Assembly (NCBI GenBank): GCA_963281255.1 | Contig: OY725493.1 | Coordinates: 4,929,857-4,993,856 of the forward strand | Direction: 5' to 3' | Length of the DNA stretch: 64,000 nucleotides | Source: Aphrocallistes beatrix | Lineage: Eukaryota > Porifera > Hexactinellida > Sceptrulophora > Aphrocallistidae | Part shown: piece by piece, positions 49,144 through 61,200 of the stretch | How positions within the stretch are numbered: position 1 is the first letter of the stretch | Layout: each line of letters begins with the position of its first letter | The notes under the pieces: model-generated | Told to the model about the DNA's origin: nothing | Seen by the model: only the letters and a program-made list of their open reading frames with translations | Databases searched by the model: none | Translations under genes and position numbers: made by a program

Positions 49144-52100
49144 ATGTCTGGTGAAAATATTCCAATTCAATCGAGTGTCCGCCAGGCAATCTCAGAGGAC
49201 GCAGCCAAACCGCGCACGATTCGAGTATTTTTCAGCAGTCCATTCGGAGGGATGGAGAGGGAAAGAGAGGTCTTGACTCGTCAATTGTTCCCTGAAATTG
49301 CGTCTCTCTGTCAGGCGTTCGGTTACGATTTTATTCCCATCGATCTGCGCTGGGGTATCACTAAGGAAGCAGCAGACGATGCCATGGTGTTATGGTTGTG
49401 TCTGAAGGAGATTGATATGTCAGACATTTTTGTCGGTTTCTATGGAAGGAGATACGGCTGGCATGATGCAAGCGGTAAGGACGAACTGTTGAATAATAAT
49501 TTTGAGAAATCAAAGGATGACTATCCTTGGATTCTCCAATATAGGCAGCGTAGCGTGACAGAACTGGAGATGAGACAGGGGCATCTGAATAATTTGGGGG
49601 GAACTCCTTCGTGTTTCTTCTTCAGAAACGAAGCGTTTGATATTCAGAAAGTGAAAGACTTAGAAGCTGCAGGAGAAACTGGAGAAATCCGTAAGTACAA
49701 GCCTGAGAGCGATAGCGCTAATGATCTGCGACATCAGCTCATCAAAGAGATCAAGAGCAAGAATTCCAAACAGCACCTGTTCAGCCTAAAGGATTACGAT
49801 ACCCCTGACGACGGGGCGACTAAGATTCACGCCGCACTCATGAACTTCCTCAAAGTTAAGTTCCAAAACGCAGTGAAGCCCGCAACCACATTCAGAGATG
49901 TGTTCTTAGACAGACAAGTAGCTTTCTATGCTAGCAAACTCGTGAAGCCGTTTATCGGAGGGGAGGAGCTGTTCGTACAGCTGACTAGTCACGTCACAGA
50001 CGCAGCTGTTTCACGCTACACTCAGAAAGACCTGCAGTCGGGAGAAATCGACGCCTCCGCAGTAGAAGACTTGGGACCTAAGCCTATCGTGCTGATAAGC
50101 GGACCTGGGGGTGGTAAGTCATCTGCCATCAGTCATTGGTTGAAAAAATTCATCCACAACCGCCAAGACACCATCCTGTTCTACCATTTCATCGGCTCTT
50201 CCTCCGGAAGTACCAACGTGCGCATCATCCTGATGAGGATGATAATGGAACTGTATGAGGGCTTGGAGCTACGTGGACACACAGAAGGGTTTGAATCTGC
50301 TCCTGACGCGGCGAATTTAGCCACGAAGTCATTGAAGGACATGACGAAAGATTTGGGACAAGTTTTGAAACAGATCGGCACCCTCAATCTCTCTGCTCTC
50401 ATCCTCCTAGACAGTTTGCACGTACTTCCTCAGAGCAAGCGCGGCCGTCCTCTCTCCTGGCTGCCTAAAATGTTCCCTAAAGGCGTCAACGTTATCGTTT
50501 CAACCTCTACGAAAGACGTGAAACTGCGCCGCGAGCTGATTGGGAAGAGGAGATGGCTTCCTGTGGAGATAAAAGCGCTTGATCAGGAGTGCCAGGAGGA
50601 GGTCATTAGTCAGGTGTTAAAACCGCGAGGGAAGGCGCTCTCCCCCAACCAAACGGAGAAAATACTCAGCAACAAGCAGTGCAGTAACCCTCTCTACCTC
50701 AACATCGTGCTGGAGGAGATGATCATGTTTGGAGACTTCTTCAAGCTGGACGCACACATGGCGAATTGCCTGGGTGCAGAGAACACTAAAGAGTTGTTCG
50801 TTATCGTTATTCAGCGTCTCTCTACTGATGTGAAGCAGCTTCTCAAGCGGGATGACGTACTGGAGAAAGTCCTAGTCGGATTGCATATTAGTAACGAGGG
50901 CCTGTCTGAGAAAGAGATTAAGCACAGGGTCAAAATAGACCAGAGAGAGTGGTCGCAGATATTCTTCTCGCTGGAGAAGTACCTGATCGCCAACGGGAAC
51001 ATCCTACACTTCGCGTATTCAGAGCTGGACGAGGCAGTGGAAGAGAGCTACCTGCCTCAGCCTGAGGATGTCGCTTCTGCGGCTAGGGACTTGTCTGATT
51101 CCTTCCTAGAAATGCTAGAATCCATCACTTCCCCCAAAGGAGGCACAGCTATTGACAAGGGGAGAGTGAACCGTATCGCAACAGAGCTGCCCTACCTACT
51201 CTCTAAGACACTCACCATCCCCGGACAGAGTGACAAACTGGTCAGTATACTGTCCAACATCTACATTTTCAGCAGTCTCTACTCCCCGAGCACCAAGTTC
51301 GACATGATCGAGTACTGGAACAAGTTGGAGTGGAGCGTCGATGAGAAGGGAGCTAAGATGTCTGAAGCTTACAGAGCTTCGCTCGAAACCTTTAAACTTT
51401 CCAACAAAGAAGCGAGTGGCTACTCTATTGTGGATATCTGTGATGATTTAGCTAGCTTTCTCATTGACAGTGGTTTCTTTCTTTTCTCAGAAGAGTTCTA
51501 CATCCAAGCTAAAGAAGTGCAAGAAGAGCTATGCAAAGGAGATCCGAACCCGAATGAAAAGCTAGCTGAAATCCTGAATAAGCTGGGAAACTTCTATGTC
51601 GATACTGAACAGTTCGAGAAAGCATACGACGCGCAAACCAGCGCATTGGAGATCCGGAAGGAACTGGTGAAGCAGGCTCCAGATAAGGAGAGTAAGGATA
51701 GACACACCTCAGGGATGGCCATGTGCTATAATGGACTCGCTATCCTCTGTATGGGACGTAAAAAGTATGAAGAAGCGATTAAGAACTTCGAAATAACTCT
51801 TGAACTCCATAAGGAAGCTCTTGGAGATGGGCACCAGTTAGTAGCAGACACCTATAACAACATTGGCACCTGCTACTACACCTATAAGCAATATCGAGAA
51901 GCCATCACAGCCTTCAATGACGCACTCAAGGTATACAATCAAGTGTATAGCGACTCTCTCCCGCCTGATTTGGGCGGGGTACTGACTAATATGGCCATGT
52001 GCTACCGCTACCTGGACGATTTCCCTAAAGCTGAGAACCTATATAAGGAGGCGTTGAGAATTCGTGAAGATGCGCTTGGAAAGGATCATCCTGACATCGC

Positions 52101-53046
52101 ACACACCCTGAAAGCCATTGGTCTATTCGAGATACAGCGAGAGAATTACTCAATTGCAGAGGGGAATTTCAAACGCGCGCTTAAAATGTTTCAGGCTGCT
52201 TACGGGAAATCGCACATGACAGTAGCACAGGTATGCGATAACATCGCGAAATCTCTCCTCTACACCGACAACAGAGCAGAAGCTCTCACCTACTTTCTCA
52301 CCTCTTCAAGCATATACAAGAAACGTAATGCCATATCCAGCTGTTCCATCAGCTTAATGGACAGCTTCGTAACATATTACCGGGATCAGGAGGAACACCT
52401 CAAAGCTTACGAACTACTGTTAGACTGTATTAGCCATGTGCAAGTGCAGGATGAACACTTCTCACAGATTGAAGACGTCTTCAACTCGATACCACTAGAT
52501 GTGCGTCCTCCGCGAGATCCCGAGTCTACGGTTGAGAAGGGCTTAGAGAAATTCCCCGGAAGTGAAACACTGCTCATAACCAAGCTCGATATTTGCGCAA
52601 GAAATAAAGACGCCGCCCCTATCAAGTCTCTCCTCGAGATGAACAAGTTTTCTTCAAAAGCTTATTTCATTGTATTCTCTAAGTTGGTGCAGGTTGGTCT
52701 ACTAGAGGACGGACTTGAAATCCTCGATAAGGTTATTCAAAGCGACCGAGAAGAGAAGTTTAAAATTATGGCTTTGAAAGAAATGTCAGTCGGTTACCAC
52801 GAGCTCAAGAAGTTTGACAGGACTAACGAGTATCTTCAACAACTGTGCCAATTGGATCCTGAAAACTACACAGCTAAGTACAACCTCGGACGATTGTACT
52901 CCCTTCCATTTCAGGGTTTCAGCGATCCCATAAAATCGAAAACTCTGATAGAAAAGGCGATTAACCTCGCCACAGCTGCTGGTGATGAAGACGCAGTCAC
53001 TCGTTTTCAAGTTGACCTGGATAACCTAAACGCTCTAGCGCCCTAA
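49144..53046 (+). CDS. DUF4062-NACHT-TPR protein (nephrocystin-3/TTC41-like)
   Basis: A 1300-residue intronless protein. Residues 20-190 are a DUF4062 domain (RVFFSSPFGGMEREREVLTR, IPIDLRWGITKEAADD, VGFYGRRYGW), a TIR/SEFIR-like fold found at the front of NTPase sensors. The NACHT/STAND-like ATPase has Walker A GPGGGKSS (about 320) and a hydrophobic strand ending in Asp (LSALILLDSLHVL) as Walker B. TPR repeats with kinesin-light-chain spacing cover about 805-1085 (YNGLAILCMGRKKYEEAIKN, YNNIGTCYYTYKQYREAITA), and looser TPRs lie at about 1170-1280. The order fits animal proteins related to NPHP3 and TTC41 and the NACHT-TPR families expanded in sponges, placozoans and cnidarians. It may be a ciliary scaffold or a STAND-type immune sensor. 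Confidence 0.82.
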   Translation: MSGENIPIQSSVRQAISEDAAKPRTIRVFFSSPFGGMEREREVLTRQLFPEIASLCQAFGYDFIPIDLRWGITKEAADDAMVLWLCLKEIDMSDIFVGFYGRRYGWHDASGKDELLNNNFEKSKDDYPWILQYRQRSVTELEMRQGHLNNLGGTPSCFFFRNEAFDIQKVKDLEAAGETGEIRKYKPESDSANDLRHQLIKEIKSKNSKQHLFSLKDYDTPDDGATKIHAALMNFLKVKFQNAVKPATTFRDVFLDRQVAFYASKLVKPFIGGEELFVQLTSHVTDAAVSRYTQKDLQSGEIDASAVEDLGPKPIVLISGPGGGKSSAISHWLKKFIHNRQDTILFYHFIGSSSGSTNVRIILMRMIMELYEGLELRGHTEGFESAPDAANLATKSLKDMTKDLGQVLKQIGTLNLSALILLDSLHVLPQSKRGRPLSWLPKMFPKGVNVIVSTSTKDVKLRRELIGKRRWLPVEIKALDQECQEEVISQVLKPRGKALSPNQTEKILSNKQCSNPLYLNIVLEEMIMFGDFFKLDAHMANCLGAENTKELFVIVIQRLSTDVKQLLKRDDVLEKVLVGLHISNEGLSEKEIKHRVKIDQREWSQIFFSLEKYLIANGNILHFAYSELDEAVEESYLPQPEDVASAARDLSDSFLEMLESITSPKGGTAIDKGRVNRIATELPYLLSKTLTIPGQSDKLVSILSNIYIFSSLYSPSTKFDMIEYWNKLEWSVDEKGAKMSEAYRASLETFKLSNKEASGYSIVDICDDLASFLIDSGFFLFSEEFYIQAKEVQEELCKGDPNPNEKLAEILNKLGNFYVDTEQFEKAYDAQTSALEIRKELVKQAPDKESKDRHTSGMAMCYNGLAILCMGRKKYEEAIKNFEITLELHKEALGDGHQLVADTYNNIGTCYYTYKQYREAITAFNDALKVYNQVYSDSLPPDLGGVLTNMAMCYRYLDDFPKAENLYKEALRIREDALGKDHPDIAHTLKAIGLFEIQRENYSIAEGNFKRALKMFQAAYGKSHMTVAQVCDNIAKSLLYTDNRAEALTYFLTSSSIYKKRNAISSCSISLMDSFVTYYRDQEEHLKAYELLLDCISHVQVQDEHFSQIEDVFNSIPLDVRPPRDPESTVEKGLEKFPGSETLLITKLDICARNKDAAPIKSLLEMNKFSSKAYFIVFSKLVQVGLLEDGLEILDKVIQSDREEKFKIMALKEMSVGYHELKKFDRTNEYLQQLCQLDPENYTAKYNLGRLYSLPFQGFSDPIKSKTLIEKAINLATAAGDEDAVTRFQVDLDNLNALAP

Positions 53047-53234
53047 TTGTCTTAGCTATCTTATTTTCATATTTACAGTGTGTAAAAGGGATTGTATTGT
53101 AAATAGACATGTGTTTGATGATTCTGTATGAGCTACGTATATACATACATAGACACTCTTCTTATACTATTGATGCCATTAACTATTTGCAGTATTCCTT
53201 ACAACCTTTTTCTGCTCTTAAGGTAGCCAGTGGG

Positions 53235-54279
53235 ATGCTAGGGACACGCTGCCGTGCGATAGGTAGGAATGCTTGGAAGCAATCTCATCGTTTCTACACC
53301 GCAACTCCGAACGAAATTGCAACGCGTGCCAATATGGGTATAAACAAGAGTACCAAAGTCATTTGTCAGGGGTTCACTGGGAAACAGAGCAGTCTGCATT
53401 GCAAAGCTTCCATTGCCTACGGGACGAATATGGTCGGGGGTGTTAGCCCTAATAAAGGCGGGCAAACCCATTTGGGACTCCCTGTCTTCAATTCCGTCCG
53501 AGAAGCGAAGAAGACCGTATCTCCTGACGCCTCTGTTATCTATGTCCCTCCCAAATTCGCTGCAGCAGCCATTCTGGAGGCCATGGAGGAGGAGGTTCCC
53601 CTGGTGGTGTGCATCACCGAGGGGATACCTCAACACGACATGGTGCGCGTCAACCACGCCCTCGCTCAGCAGAATAAGACAAGATTGATTGGTGAGATGT
53701 TACATATACAGAGGCACTATAGACTTTATTGAGTTGTGATTTTACGGTGATATTCTAGGTCCAAACTGCCCTGGGATCATCAAACCTGATGCGTGTAAGA
53801 TCGGGATTATGCCGGGTCACATCCACCAGAGTGGAAGTGTGGGAATCGTGAGTAGGTCGGGAACTCTCACCTATGAGGCGGTGTGGCAAACCAGTGGGGT
53901 GGGGCTGGGGCAGTCCCTCTGTATCGGGATTGGAGGGGATCCGTTCAACGGAACCAATTTTATAGACTGCCTCGATTGGTTCCTAAAAGACGAGGAGACC
54001 AAAGGTATCGTCATGATAGGCGAGATAGGAGGATCAGCTGAAGAGAATGCGGCCGAATTTCTGAAAGACCATAACACAGGGCCGAACAAGAAACCGGTGG
54101 TTGGGTTCATTGCTGGACTCACCGCACCCCCCGGCAGGAGAATGGGCCACGCAGGGGCGATTATTTCTGGAGGAAAGGGAGGAGCTGATATGAAAATAAA
54201 ATCGCTTGAAAATGCAGGCGTCGTTATCGCAATGTCCCCAGCGGGGATTGGGTCTCAAATCAAGTCGCTTTTGGCCTGA
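53235..54279 (+). CDS. SUCLG1: Succinyl-CoA ligase alpha subunit, mitochondrial
   Basis: Two exons, 53235-53691 and 53759-54279, with a 67-bp phase-1 GT-AG intron, give 325 residues. The first 30 residues ([20 protein letters not shown]) are basic and amphipathic, a mitochondrial presequence. The CoA-binding Rossmann domain starts at [21 protein letters not shown] spans the intron join. The ligase domain has [12 protein letters not shown] with the phosphorylated histidine. The enzyme makes ATP or GTP from succinyl-CoA in the citric acid cycle with a beta subunit not in this window. The frame is open to an ATG at 53109, but that extension has no targeting character, so I prefer 53235. Tail to tail with BLOC1S5, 121 bases apart. 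Confidence 0.95.
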
Positions 54280-54400
54280 GTAATATTCAGTTATGTATCA
54301 TATCACGTTTAGTTAGAATAATTTACAATGAACTTTAGCAACAATATTAATAATATCTTGTTCGAATCATCGATACATAATAATAAACTAACGAATCTAT

Positions 54401-54883
54401 TCACTTTTCATCCTGGGTTTGTTTGGATGGGCTCGATATCCCGTCAATGTCAGAGAAGGAGTCTCTTAGCTCAGACATCTGCCCCACAAACTTGCTATCA
54501 ACCTTCTCCCTCTCTCCAATCAGCCACGCTTGGAATTTGTCCCAATCTTCCTCTAGCTTCTTCTTGTCTTCAGAAATGTCTAATTCGAATGTCTCTTTTG
54601 CGGTTACAATTTCGGTTGCTTTTTCTATCGTTTCTTGTACCTTTTTGTTCAGATTTTCGAGATTCCCGGCTGCTAGTTCGATGATATCTGGAAATATCTC
54701 GTTATTGACGTTGTGGATCATTTCAAATCCTTCTTTCAGCTTGCTCACCTCTCTATCTCCCCTTTTCGTCTCAAACTCATATAACATGTACTTGGATTCC
54801 GCGTTTATCTCAGTTTGTTGGTTGAACAGTCGCGAAAATGCTGCCCCAATATCTTTCGAGATATCATTAGCAATGATTGCCAT
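54401..54883 (-). CDS. BLOC1S5: BLOC-1 subunit 5 (Muted)
   Basis: A 160-residue coiled-coil protein on the - strand. DISKDIGAAFSRLFNQQTEI aligns with DLGEIHSRLLDHRPVI in human Muted. ESKYMLYEFETKRGDREVSK with GFEMIHNVNNEIFPD aligns with ETRYFVKEFEEKRGLREMRV and NMIHETNEHTLPK. The YxxxEFExKRGxRE block is the family signature. BLOC-1 sorts cargo to lysosome-related organelles and shares subunits with BORC. Single exon. Divergent from the Ig/FNIII receptor gene with 371 bases between the start codons. Confidence 0.85.
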   Translation of the reverse strand: MAIIANDISKDIGAAFSRLFNQQTEINAESKYMLYEFETKRGDREVSKLKEGFEMIHNVNNEIFPDIIELAAGNLENLNKKVQETIEKATEIVTAKETFELDISEDKKKLEEDWDKFQAWLIGEREKVDSKFVGQMSELRDSFSDIDGISSPSKQTQDEK

Positions 54884-55254
54884 ATTCTCTCTCTTGCATT
54901 CAGGTGGGTTTCCTTGGTATCAGTTTAAAATGGTTGAATGCTGCATTGGGTTGCTTTTAATATTTGCATAATATATTCAAGAATACCTATGGATGAGGTT
55001 ATTCCTACATTTATGGTATCTTTTGGAAATACTAATGATTGCTATCTTGGTTACATCACTTACGGTAATTCTGCATATTATTAGAATTAAATAATTATAA
55101 TTTCGCTACACCTTAGCTGAGTAAATGATGCAATCATCCACAAACTCGCATACCTATAAAAGCCCTAAAGTTCCAATGTTATTACTCCAGTCCGTCGTTC
55201 CTCCTACCTACTCCAGCTACTATTCTCTCACTCTATTGCAAAGGCCGACTCGTG
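54884..55254. promoter_or_regulatory. Divergent promoter region, BLOC1S5 (-) and adhesion receptor (+)
   Basis: Non-coding, bounded by two head-to-head ATGs. AATAATTATAATTTCGC near 55090 is a TATA-like stretch on the + strand side. No other motif is clear. Confidence 0.4.
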
Positions 55255-58200
55255 ATGTATTGTCAGCAGCATTTGATCTATATCCTCTGGGTATTGTTAC
55301 TTTGTTTCAAAACAGGTAAAATGTTTACAACATGTATTTCTGCATATTTCGTATAAACAATACATTCTCATTGTTATTTTAGTCTCTCCTAATGCACAAT
55401 ATATCTCAAGTATCGAAATATATCCGAAAACCACAACCATTGCGGAAGGGGATTCACACAGTTTGAATTGCAATGTTACAGGAGGCTCTGCCCCTGAGAT
55501 TTCCTGGTACTTCAAAGGTCAGAAACTTCCAACAGAAACAACTAATAATCCACCGAATCAATACACTGTTACGAGCTTCTCTGCTAGTGATGAGGGTCAG
55601 TATCACTGTGCGGCCGAGAATAGTCGTGGGAAGATAGTAAGCTCTTCGATCACTCTCAAACTAGCATGTGAGTTAGAATCCGTTAGGATTTTATTGATTA
55701 CTTTCAAGAGATGTTCTCAAAGTATGTCATGAAATTGTCAAAACTGAGTCATTTACGAATATTCACTTTAGACTTCAACGTGGGTGTCCTGCCTGGCAAT
55801 CTCATCTTGTCCCCCAATACTTCATTTGTTATTCAGTGCCCCCTCCATGCTGTTGACTCCTTCCCACCTCCCTCTGTCACCTGGCTCTTCAACTCAGTGC
55901 AGATACAGATAGCGTATCCTCTAGTGGTAACATTAGAGTCCGAACTCGTGTTTAGCTTGGTGCGCTCTACAGACACAGGGCTGTACTCGTGCCGAGTTAC
56001 CAACTCTTTTCTAAACGCATCTCACGATATCCCCGTGGCTGCCATTTCACAACCGATGCAAATAATTAGTAAGTACGGTATATGTGTGTAATGTTTCATG
56101 TTGTTAGCTAGTCGGCCTGTTTTAAAAGTTCTTTCAGTATAAACATTCCAAACATTTATTTTCTATTTCAGTTTCAAAAGTTGACTCATTGTTGAGGTGC
56201 TTGATGCGTCACCATACATATTTTAATGGATTTGTGTATCTAAAGTATTTTCGTGTGATGGGATATCGAAATATTTCAAATTCCAAATTCGCAGTGATTA
56301 TTCATCTAAATGCTTAGAATAACATGTACATTTTCTTGACAACTTGAAATCGAATTAGGATGTATTGATTTGGAAGTCATCCGATCATAATATATAGGAT
56401 TTCTCTCTATCCGATGACGTATTTCACTCTACTTCTCATGATTGCTTTGCCAAGCTATGTTTAGACAATAATTATTCGCGAATAGCTATTTTTAGTATAA
56501 CACCCAATTCTGAGCGTTTTGTATTGCAAAACATTTAAGAATTACGTATGCTTTATACTTCTGTTAGTTGACACATGATAGAAGTCTCCAAAAATATTGT
56601 CGTACTCTGTTACTCTCTAGGCACGGACGCAAAATATGTCGTTGCTCCAAGAAACAGAACAGTGGACAAGGGAGATGATGTATCTTTTCAATGCATCATT
56701 GTTGGCAGGTAAATAATTTAATAACTTTTCATCAGTTAATTAAGAATCTTACAAAAATTATATTTTGCATATCTTAGTTCATCAGCTTCTCCTGCTGTTT
56801 GGCGGTTCGATGGCATCAGTTTGACAATTTCAGAGAGGATTTCGATTTCTCAGAACACCGCATTCTTAACTATTAAGAATTCTCGGGTAGAAGACACAGG
56901 CTCATACTCATGCAATGACGCAGGCGATCAGTTGGAACAAAAACCGTTTACTCTAACCGTGATCGGTAAGTGAGGAATTCCATGATCCATGGTCCATGGT
57001 TTATTTTTTGGCTATTTTAGCACCTCCTGTAATCACTGATAATCAGAGTCCGTTTCTGGAGCCGCTACACGGTTCCAATCTCTCCATCTCCTGTCAAAGT
57101 GAAGGCACCGTTCCACTCTATTATTCCTGGTTGTACAACGGTGCTCCTCTTGACAATAGTATGGCATTCTTTTCAGAAGATCCTACAAGAAGAGATGAGA
57201 TTGAGCTACACTCCTTGGCACCCTCTGGCGATGGCATCTACCAGTGTTTTGTAAAGAATTCCGCTGGGGAAGATACAAGAACTTTCCAAGTCACCGTGCA
57301 AGGTTGGGATCATCGTTTCATTCAATTATTAATAATTAATATATTCAATTATTTGTAGGAAAATATGCTAATTCTTGATCTTTTGAAGATTTATATTATT
57401 TAATTCTATTTCATAATATTTGGATAGCCAAAACAATCGTCTTCCAATACTAAATTTCCCATAGCATTATTGATGAGGAATTTATTTAGTTTACCCTCCC
57501 GAACTGATTACATCGCAGAGGGACATCTTGGCTTTTGTTGGTGGGAACTTCACGTTCGGATGTTTAGCTACAGAACCCTCTCTCTCAGTATACACATACA
57601 CACGGAATAACCTACCCTTACCATCAAACGGTATGTTAAGATGTTTGTTTGTTTGTTTGTGTTTTATTTATTGTTTGTTTAGGGTATTTGAAACATAATG
57701 AAACTCACTACCAAGTTATCGGTGCTACTAAATCCCAGTCAGGCAACTACGCTTGCAACATTTCAAACTCTTTCGGATCCGTTTACCACATGTTTACCAT
57801 AGAGGTTATCAGTAAGTGGACCTATGTGCTAAACCATAGAACCATTACAGCTGTAATAATGTCTTTATTTTAGATACAACTGTAGCTGACAATCCAATGA
57901 GTAGAGTCACTGCTTTTTCCAATGATACGGTTCTCTTACGGTGTAGAGGCACTGTTGATAATAGCTATCCTAGTCTCACTCTCAGCTACAGGTGGGAGTT
58001 CAATGACTTTCCCATTCTCGTTTCTCAAGGCGGACGTTTCGATTTGACAGGGAACCATGGAGATCTCCAGATAACTCACGTACAGCCAAAAGATACTGGG
58101 AATTATTCCTGCATCGCTATTACTTCGGATGCTAATTTGGCGAATGCAACTTCATTGGAGACTCGAATCGAATCCACCACACTCCTTGTCGCGAGTGAGT

Positions 58201-61200
58201 TAAGCAATCACAAACATATTCTTGTTGTTGGTTGTATTTAACCGTTTTATATTTCAGACACTCCCAGCCCTCCGACTAACGTATCTTCTACCCTCAACGG
58301 GAGTACAGTCTCCATTAGTTGGATCGCTCCTACTGATGACGGAGGTGTTAGTATCGAGCGGTACGAGATGGAGTATCGAATAGAAGATCAGCAAGAGTGG
58401 AGGGGTGCTGGAGAGAGTAGATTGAATTTCCTAACATTCTCAGTCTGCCCCAGTTCAAGTTATGTGTTCAGAGTGTTAGCAGTGAATATGGTAGGACCGA
58501 GCGACTATAGCGAATCCACTTCAATTGATACCCCAGAAAAAGGTACCCTATCTTGTCATATGTGTTTTGCTTTTTTACTAACTTTTTTAACTTTTTAATT
58601 TGACACATTCTTCTAGTCCCAAGCGTTTTTCCTGTCAACGTGTCTGTACGAGCAACTACTGATGATTCCTCCCGGCTGAATATCACATGGAAGGTAATTG
58701 ATATGCTGCTATTTGATGGAAAATCTATATTATATTTTTATATTCTTCAAGATCCCAGCACAAGATGGTGTCTGCAATGGATTGAATGGAGATCTTAGAA
58801 ACCATTTGATAGAGTACCGTACTTCCTCTCAATTAGTTGCCAAACGACTCAACACAAACTCTAACCATCTTTCCTACCTGCTAACCAACCTCACTCCATT
58901 CACAGACTATCATGTCAGAGTTGCTTTTGTCAACAATCATGGAGTTGGGAGCTTTTCTCAGGAGGTGTCAGGAACTACATCTGAAGCCAGCAGACCCACT
59001 GCACCGCCGAATAATTTCGAGGTCGAATCTTACGGAACAGGAAAAATTGCGGTGTATTTCACTGCTCCAGTTAAATCATCGAGAAATGGGATCATAGTCG
59101 GATACGAGGTTGAATAAACTAATTCCTTGTCGGGACTAACTCTGTAGAGATTACCTTTATGTATCATTAAATATTAGGTTATCTGTCAAAGGCCGAATGA
59201 GACAACCACTCACCACTTAACACATCGCACTGAGCTTAGCACCATCACAGGTTTCCTGCCCGACACTCACTATGAGTGTAACATATCAGCGTGCAACAGC
59301 CTAGGATGCGGACCTGCAACTAGAAGGAAGGCAGTCTACGCATCAGAACGCATGGGTAAGTAATCCTTTCAAACGACTTCTCGTTACTGGCCTTGATAAT
59401 AAGTATATTTCCAACTATTTTGATGCGATTGGCTCGAGTGTTTACTCATATTCAGAGGTTTCTCATGTTGCTAGTATACTGCTGTCTTCTGTCAAATGAG
59501 ATAATTGATTTATTCAATCAGTTATTGTGAACTCTGTGGCAATCTTATTTAGTGCCAAACTTACCTGAATATTTGGTGATAACCTCAGCTGGCTCACATC
59601 AATTGACATTCACGTATATCCCGCCTGATGGGATTGAAGAACTGCTTCTAACTTTATTCTTCGTCTACCCTCTCACACCGAATATCCCACGAGAACTATC
59701 GTACACTCTCTCTGACTCCACGAACGAATACTCGCTAGGACAACTAGACGCAGCTATAGAGTACACAGTTAAGCTTGCAGGAGTAAATAAGGATGGAATT
59801 GGGTTTAATCGTACCGGAGTAGCGACATTACCTCCAGGTTCGTAATAGGAGAAAGTTTAAATTTGCTTTGATATATTTTCAATACCTTTGTCTCCGTACT
59901 TAGGGAGACCAAGCACTCCTAATATTAGTCTAAACATGTGCGATGGGAGAAAAGTGTGCATCACCTGGACTGTCTTACACGACGGAGGTAGCAACATCAC
60001 GGAGTCTACACTCCAGAAGAAATTCCCGACAGGTAAACGATTACTTTCATCTATTCACCCGATCGTATTAACTTCTAACTTCCTTCATAGACAACAGCAA
60101 CAGTTGGGTACCTTTTGCAACAGTCTCCCCTTACAATGGCTCATACCAGATAAACATTTCTGTAACTACCCTTGAAATTCGCATTGTGATTTATAACGAA
60201 TATGGAAGCGCAGCTAGTTCACCTGTGATTCGTAAGTTATTGATACTTGCTCACCTAATATTGATTAGTTACATTTTCCTCTATAAGCGGTCTTGATTAT
60301 ATCTGCAACCAGATCATCTTGCTAGCGAGAGTATGAACTTCAGCTGATCATATGCTATTGAGACCCACCTGCGCCATTTTCCTTATAGAAATATGTATCT
60401 TGACGAATAATCGGAATTTGATATTGCACATTTGACAGATGAGCTATCCATTTTTGTTGGTGGCTAGGACTCACGATGATTTAACATGTGGGTTGCAATT
60501 TCTATCGACACCTGGTGAAAGTTGGATAACCAAATGGTTCCAATTGAAAATAAAATTCTCACAAGAATATAATATTGCTACAACTCCCACTGTTTTATTA
60601 ATGCATTTTAGCTGAAATTTCTTCATATTTTCTATGGCCGTAATGAATCTAGCGAGAACGATTTGCAATTATGAATATTTGAATGCATTCTGATTAGCTA
60701 GCTTTTACTCCCAATTCAATTCTTTGGTGTTTTTGATTAAGGCTACTAATTCGATTGAACATTCTTTATAATGGGGTTATCAGATTGCTTGATCATATGA
60801 GCTTACTTTCCTGATTAGCACTTTATGGCAATCCACTTCCCTCTCTTGATTTAACTAATTACCCCAGTTCCTTAATATACACTGATTAAATATTTGGAAT
60901 TTTTGAAAGTGGGATACAGTTGCTTTCGTATACTGATGTCGGGACATAATAGAACAGGATATTGCCTTGAAGTGAATCCTTTGCCTTACATCACACATGT
61001 TAATTCAATCTTTTGTTTCATCTCTGCATTTTTATTAAGCATATTAAATTTCGTCACTTATTCTTGCAATTATTTTCTTTAAATGGAGATCTGAAAAACT
61101 GATGTGTTCAGTCTTGGGAGATTCTGATGCAGTTTACACTGTAAGAATCCAGCTTGTGAATCTAATTACTAATTGTTAGTTTTTGAAACCTAGTAACTTG

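Noticed and set aside
53109-53234. Upstream in-frame ATG extending succinyl-CoA ligase by 42 residues
   Set aside because: The extension has no targeting-peptide character, whereas the ATG at 53235 begins a typical mitochondrial presequence.
53238-53657. 139-codon - strand frame opposite succinyl-CoA ligase
   Set aside because: Shadow of the conserved enzyme on the + strand.
54423-54971. 182-codon + strand frame opposite BLOC1S5
   Set aside because: Its translation is Ser/Phe/Leu-rich without a family; the - strand frame matches Muted clearly.
55125-55319. 64-codon frame at the start of the receptor gene
   Set aside because: The overlapping frame from 55255 encodes a proper signal peptide and splices in phase to Ig1; the longer frame does neither.
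60894-61082. 62-codon hydrophobic frame in the large receptor intron
   Set aside because: No flanking splice sites that keep frame, no known domain, and AT-rich composition produces such frames by chance.
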